DNA from: SIG622 sp045600125
Lineage (GTDB): Bacteria > Bacillota > Clostridia > Oscillospirales > CAG-382
Length of the DNA stretch: 8,719 nucleotides
Assembly: GCA_045600125.1 (NCBI GenBank)
Contig: JAZRXH010000079.1
Location: 1-8,719 of the forward strand
Direction of reading: 5' to 3'
Part shown: positions 5,229 to 8,719 of the stretch, piece by piece
Layout: every line of letters starts with the position of its first letter
Numbering within the stretch: the stretch's first letter is position 1
Made by a program: the position numbers and the translations under genes
The notes under the pieces: model-generated
The model's input: only the letters and a program-made list of their open reading frames with translations
What the model was told of the DNA's origin: nothing
The model's database searches: none

Positions 5229-6269
5229 ATGAACGAAAAAGGAAAATACGGCTCGGCGCCCGGCAAGGGCTCCGGATACGGAAGAAAAGAATACGGCGAA
5301 AAGAAAGCATACGGCGATAAAGGCACGAGAGGAAACGGCGGACGCTATGGCGATAAGAAGGGCGCCTCCTCGGGCTTCTCCGACCGCAGGGCAAAGACCT
5401 ACGGCACCGGAAGCTTCAGGAGAAACGCCGAAGGGAAGAGCTTTGCGGGAAAGCCGAGGGACGATGCGGAAAAGCTCCGCAGAGTGAAAGCGGCAGGCGG
5501 TGCTCCCGCCTGCGGTCCCGAGGCGCAGGACGCCGAGAACGGTGCGGTGCCGGGCAGAAACGCCGTCCGTGAGCTTCTGAAATCCGGCAGAGACGTGGAG
5601 AAGATCTTCGTTTCAAGCGGCGACCGGGAGGGCTCCATCACCGTCCTCGTTGCCGAAGCCATCGCCAGAGGCATCCCGGTCATCGAGACGGACAAAAAGA
5701 AGCTGGACGCCCTTTGCGGGTACGAGCAGCATCAGGGCATCGTCGCCATCGCCTCCGAGATCGAGTATTCGACTCTGGAGGACGTGGTAAGGATCGCCGA
5801 AGAAAGAAACGAAAAGCCTCTCGTCGTCATCTGCGACGGCGTTTCGGATCCCCATAACCTCGGAGCCGTCATCCGGTGCGCCGAGGGGGCGGGCGCTCAC
5901 GGCGTGGTCATCCCCAAGCGCCGGGCGGCGGGCATCACGCCCGCAGTGGCGAAGGCGGCGGCAGGCGCTACCGAGCATATGGCGTGCGTAAAATGCTCCA
6001 ACATCAACGACACCGTCCGCAAGCTGAAGGAGATGGGCTTCTGGATCTTCGCCGCCGAGGCGGACGGAGAAAGCTACACCGATGCGGATTTCAGCGTGCC
6101 CTGCGCTCTCGTCCTCGGAAGCGAGGAAAACGGCGTGGGCGACCTTGTGAAGAAGAACAGCGACTACGTCGTTTCCATCCCCATGCGGGGCAAGGTCAAT
6201 TCGCTGAACGTATCCACGGCGGCGGCGGTGCTCCTCTATGAGGTCCTCCGGCAGAGAGGGATAAAGTGA
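5229..6269 (+). CDS. rlmB: 23S rRNA 2'-O-methyltransferase, RlmB/TrmH (SPOUT) family
   Basis: The product (346 residues) is predicted to methylate a guanosine ribose 2'-OH in 23S rRNA (G2251 in E. coli numbering) using S-adenosylmethionine. After about 108 residues of low-complexity sequence comes the substrate-binding domain (GRNAVRELL, 109-117). The knotted SPOUT domain carries all three family motifs: DPHNLGAVIR (207-216, catalytic N210 and R216 region), LGSEENGVG (from 296), and SIPMRGKVNSLNVSTA (316-331). The N-terminal extension is rich in Gly, Lys, Arg and Tyr with repeated YG(D/E)KK-like units. It is probably disordered and RNA-binding; the core family is about 250 residues. The start is set by AAGGA at 5213-5217. 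An in-frame ATG 150 bases upstream overlaps the promoter -10 box and is rejected. It probably heads an operon with the membrane gene downstream. The exact rRNA target is inferred from family. Confidence 0.9.
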   Translation: MNEKGKYGSAPGKGSGYGRKEYGEKKAYGDKGTRGNGGRYGDKKGASSGFSDRRAKTYGTGSFRRNAEGKSFAGKPRDDAEKLRRVKAAGGAPACGPEAQDAENGAVPGRNAVRELLKSGRDVEKIFVSSGDREGSITVLVAEAIARGIPVIETDKKKLDALCGYEQHQGIVAIASEIEYSTLEDVVRIAEERNEKPLVVICDGVSDPHNLGAVIRCAEGAGAHGVVIPKRRAAGITPAVAKAAAGATEHMACVKCSNINDTVRKLKEMGFWIFAAEADGESYTDADFSVPCALVLGSEENGVGDLVKKNSDYVVSIPMRGKVNSLNVSTAAAVLLYEVLRQRGIK

Positions 6270-6277
6270 GATAAAAG

Positions 6278-6297
6278 CGGTATGCGGCAGCGTACCG
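6278..6297 (+). other. Intercistronic hairpin, 8-bp stem
   Basis: CGGTATGC (6278-6285) pairs with GCGTACCG (6290-6297) through one G-U, around a GGCA loop. It lies in the 65-bp gap between the rlmB stop and the next gene's ribosome binding site. No T tract follows, so it is more likely an mRNA-processing or stability element, or a weak attenuator, than a terminator. No promoter is seen in this gap. Confidence 0.55.
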
Positions 6298-6334
6298 GAA
6301 CGATAAAAACGTCAGATCAGAAAGGAATGTTACC

Positions 6335-8596
6335 ATGTACAACGATGAAAACACTTCCGGAAAGAAAACAGAGACCTTTGACATAGACAGCGTGCTCGAT
6401 GCGGCGGACAGGAATACGGCAAAGAGCGGCAGCGCCAGAGAAAAGCTGGCGAGCATCCTGTCCTCCGTCGACGAGGACGATAACTGGCTCGAGGATATCG
6501 AAGCGTCCGCTTCCCGAAAAGACGAAGGCGGCGCAGGAGCCGGAGAGGCAGAGACCGAGGAGCTCCTTTCTCCCGAGGCGGAGATCCCGGAAAGCGCCGA
6601 GGCGGAGGAAGCGCCGGAAGCCGGAGAGGAGCCCGGCGGGAACGCCGACAGTGACAGCGGCGCCGGAAACGGTGACGGCGGCAGCGAGGTGGACTTCGAC
6701 CTGTTCGAGAACGAGGACGCAGCCGAAGCCGACGCCGCACCGCAGAATACCGAGGGCGACGAGGTCAGCGAATACCTCTCCCAGCTGTTCAACGAAAAGG
6801 GCAGCGACGGAAAGCCCCGCGAAAAGAAGAAAAAAACGCACAGGGATATCGCCCGGGATCTCGGCGGCTTCGAGGAGATCGACATGTCGGACACCGAGGC
6901 GGTGAACGCCGCGCGGCATACCTACTCGGTGAAGAAGCGAAACGCTCTCTTCATGCTCTGCGGAACGGCGGTGTTCTTCATTCTCGGACTGCTCTGCGAG
7001 CTGTCTCCGAGCTTCGGGGTCACGCCGATAAAGGTCCTTTCGCCGGAATTCCCCGCTTTGTACGCTCTGATCGACCTGCAGCTCCTCTGCTTCTCGGCGA
7101 TGTGCTCGCTGGACAGCCTTGCCGTCGGCGCAAAGAATATCGCAGACAGACGCTTCTCGCCTCACAGCACGGCGTTCTGTATTGCGGTCGCCTGCGCATT
7201 TCAGGCTCTCGGCACGGCGTTCCTCGCTTCCGGCTCCGCTTCTCCTCTGAAGCTGTTCTGCACCGTCGGCGAATTTGCCCTTCTGATGCTTGCCGCTTAT
7301 GAGTACCTCAAGGCGAGCGCCGATGAAAAGTCCTTTATGGTCGCTTCCAGCTCGTCGAATAAATTCGGCGCCTTTGAAACGGATATTGATTCCCCGGACT
7401 GCCGTCCCTTCCAGAGACATATCAATCCCAAAACGGCAAAAGCCATCACCGTCAAAAAGGGCGCCGTTTACAGCGGCTTTGTGGAAAGAAACGAAAGAAG
7501 ACCGGAAGGCGAAAAGAAGCTCGGTCTTATGACTCTTATTCTGCTTGCCGTGTCGGTCCTCACCGGCGTGTTCATGGCGGTCGCCAAAGCCAGCGTTTAT
7601 GCGGGACTTTCCTCCGCCTGCGCCGTGTTTGTCGCTTCGCTCCCGTGCTCGGTTTTCCTCGTATCCGCTCTTCCCAAGTTTATTGCCGCCAAGATCGGTA
7701 AGGAAAGAAATGCGGCGCTGATCGGTCAGAACGCCAGCGAGGAATACAGCGGACTTTCCATCGTGCTCTTCAACGACACCGAGGTATTCCTTCCCAAGGA
7801 CGTAAGGATCTCCAGCATCAAGACCTACAACGGCATGGAGCTGGAAAACGCCGTCATCGCCATGGCAAGGATCTTCCGCACCGTGGGCGGTCCTCTTTCC
7901 AAGATCTTCGCCAAGATGCTGGAGGGACGTGACATCCCCACCTCCGGCGTGACGGTGGACAAGATCACCGAAGGCTCTCTTGTTGTTACCGCAGACGGCA
8001 GAAAATACACCCTTGCCACCACCGCTTACCTGAACGCCAACGGCATCCGGGTGATGACGGACAGCATTGATTCCGCCTTTGAGCAGTCTCACGGCAGCCT
8101 TCTCCATATGCTCTGCGACGGACGTGTTTCGGCAAAATTCTACATCAAGTACGCCATCAATCCCGAGTTCGAGCGCACCCTCAGCGGGCTCCACGACGCC
8201 AACCTCAACGTGGGCATCAAGTCCAACGACCCCTGCGTCGACACCGGTCTCATCTATTCCTATCTCGATAAGGGAACGAACACCGTCAGCGTGATCAAGG
8301 GCAGCTCCGCAGCGGACATTCCCACGGTAAAGCCTGTCGTCAGCAGCGGCGTCATCGCCCTCAAGAGCGTGCATAATTTCCTCGAAATGCTGCTTCTGTG
8401 CGAGAGCACCGGACGGTGCGTCAAGATCAACAATCTCGTAAAGACCATCGCCGCCGGCGTTTCTCTCGTCACCATCCTCGCCTTCGTCTTCACGAACTTT
8501 GCCGGCGTATCCGCCGTCCTTCCCCTCCTGCTTCAGATGTTCCGGGTATTGCTGACCTTCTGCCTTTCGTATCTGTCGAAATCCGGCGGACGGTAA
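6335..8596 (+). CDS. P1B-type ATPase-like membrane protein lacking catalytic motifs (pseudoenzyme)
   Basis: There is no confident family name; a standard annotation would be hypothetical membrane protein. Residues 1-200 are acidic, Glu/Ala/Gly/Ser-rich and probably disordered. Eight hydrophobic segments follow: about 203-223, 242-264, 279-299, 305-326, 396-417, 421-446, 704-722 and 724-747. That is the 4+2+2 layout of P1B metal ATPases. Segment 6 carries LPC (436-438) where pumps have CPC, then VLFNDTEVFL (477-486) where pumps have VxFDKTGTLT; C438 to N480 is 42 residues, as in copper ATPases. GP (519-520) sits at the HP position, +39/40. CDGR (594-597) precedes KSNDP (629-633) at the TGDNP position. 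GDGxND and the A-domain TGE are absent. ATP-driven transport therefore looks impossible; a sensing, scaffold or partner role is inference. AAAGGA at 6321-6326 sets the start. It is probably co-transcribed with rlmB. Confidence 0.8.
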   Translation: MYNDENTSGKKTETFDIDSVLDAADRNTAKSGSAREKLASILSSVDEDDNWLEDIEASASRKDEGGAGAGEAETEELLSPEAEIPESAEAEEAPEAGEEPGGNADSDSGAGNGDGGSEVDFDLFENEDAAEADAAPQNTEGDEVSEYLSQLFNEKGSDGKPREKKKKTHRDIARDLGGFEEIDMSDTEAVNAARHTYSVKKRNALFMLCGTAVFFILGLLCELSPSFGVTPIKVLSPEFPALYALIDLQLLCFSAMCSLDSLAVGAKNIADRRFSPHSTAFCIAVACAFQALGTAFLASGSASPLKLFCTVGEFALLMLAAYEYLKASADEKSFMVASSSSNKFGAFETDIDSPDCRPFQRHINPKTAKAITVKKGAVYSGFVERNERRPEGEKKLGLMTLILLAVSVLTGVFMAVAKASVYAGLSSACAVFVASLPCSVFLVSALPKFIAAKIGKERNAALIGQNASEEYSGLSIVLFNDTEVFLPKDVRISSIKTYNGMELENAVIAMARIFRTVGGPLSKIFAKMLEGRDIPTSGVTVDKITEGSLVVTADGRKYTLATTAYLNANGIRVMTDSIDSAFEQSHGSLLHMLCDGRVSAKFYIKYAINPEFERTLSGLHDANLNVGIKSNDPCVDTGLIYSYLDKGTNTVSVIKGSSAADIPTVKPVVSSGVIALKSVHNFLEMLLLCESTGRCVKINNLVKTIAAGVSLVTILAFVFTNFAGVSAVLPLLLQMFRVLLTFCLSYLSKSGGR

Positions 8597-8624
8597 GAAC
8601 GGTAAGGTTTTTCCGAATATTTCG

Positions 8625-8651
8625 GCGGTCGCTTCGGCGGCCGCTTTTTTT
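8625..8651 (+). terminator. Rho-independent terminator of the rlmB operon
   Basis: GCGGTCGC (8625-8632) pairs with GCGGCCGC (8637-8644), with one G-U, around a UUCG tetraloop, followed by T7 (8645-8651). It starts 28 bases after the stop codon of the P-type-ATPase-like gene. The rest of the window (8652-8719) shows no feature I can support. Confidence 0.93.
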
Positions 8652-8719
8652 GCTCCCGAAGCCCGAAAAGGAAAGAGCGATCCTGCCGAAAGCCGGGGCG
8701 CACGCTTTGCGCGGCGCTT

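Noticed and set aside
6317..8374. Minus-strand open frame of 685 codons opposite the membrane gene
   Set aside because: It is an antisense shadow of a GC-rich gene: Arg/Gly/Val/His-rich with no domain, no ribosome binding site, and the plus-strand gene has a ribosome binding site, membrane topology and terminator.
8613..8625. Antiterminator stem CCGAA/TTCGG competing with the final terminator
   Set aside because: It overlaps the terminator arm by only one base and is short; likely chance in GC-rich sequence.

Overview
The window looks like chromosome from a moderately GC-rich, uncultured gut-type Clostridia (Firmicutes). The evidence is strong Shine-Dalgarno sequences of the AAGGA type, sigma-A promoters with extended -10 boxes, a ybaB-recR pair, an rlmB with a Gly/Lys/Arg-rich leader, and hairpin-rich intergenic repeats of a kind I associate with that group. 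No species can be named from the sequence alone.

Layout, left to right. Positions 1-456 hold no credible gene; this is a chain of hairpins and short repeats. A minus-strand tRNA-Leu(UAG) lies at 457-535 with a near-consensus promoter at 597-625. Divergently on the plus strand, a second near-consensus promoter (752-780), preceded by a 10-bp tandem repeat, drives a single cytoplasmic GH78-type alpha-L-rhamnosidase gene (825-3104). Between it and the convergent recR is a gene-poor stretch (3105-3648) with a broken Y1/HUH (REP-associated) transposase remnant, a striking 30-bp inverted repeat whose arms are themselves hairpins, and a perfect 23-bp direct repeat flanking a 392-bp insert. Part of the recR terminator makes up that direct repeat.

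Minus-strand ybaB (4278-4625) and recR (3649-4272) form a coupled DNA-repair/nucleoid pair without the usual dnaX, expressed from a promoter at 4843-4872 with a roughly 210-nt A-rich leader. Divergent from it, a promoter at 5052-5080 drives rlmB (5229-6269; 23S rRNA 2'-O-methyltransferase with a disordered basic N-terminal extension). After a 65-bp gap with an intercistronic hairpin comes a 753-residue membrane protein gene (6335-8596), closed by a textbook UUCG-tetraloop terminator (8625-8651).

The main discovery candidate is the 6335-8596 product. It keeps the whole architecture of a P1B-type metal ATPase: eight membrane segments in the 4+2+2 arrangement, a CPC-like LPC, and P- and N-domain-like segments. 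The 42-residue spacing from that motif to the phosphorylation site is preserved. However, the catalytic positions I could align are replaced or missing: DKTGT reads NDTEV, HP reads GP, TGDN reads KSND, and TGE and GDGxND are absent. It appears to be a P-type ATPase pseudoenzyme with a new acidic disordered N-terminus, co-transcribed with an rRNA methyltransferase.
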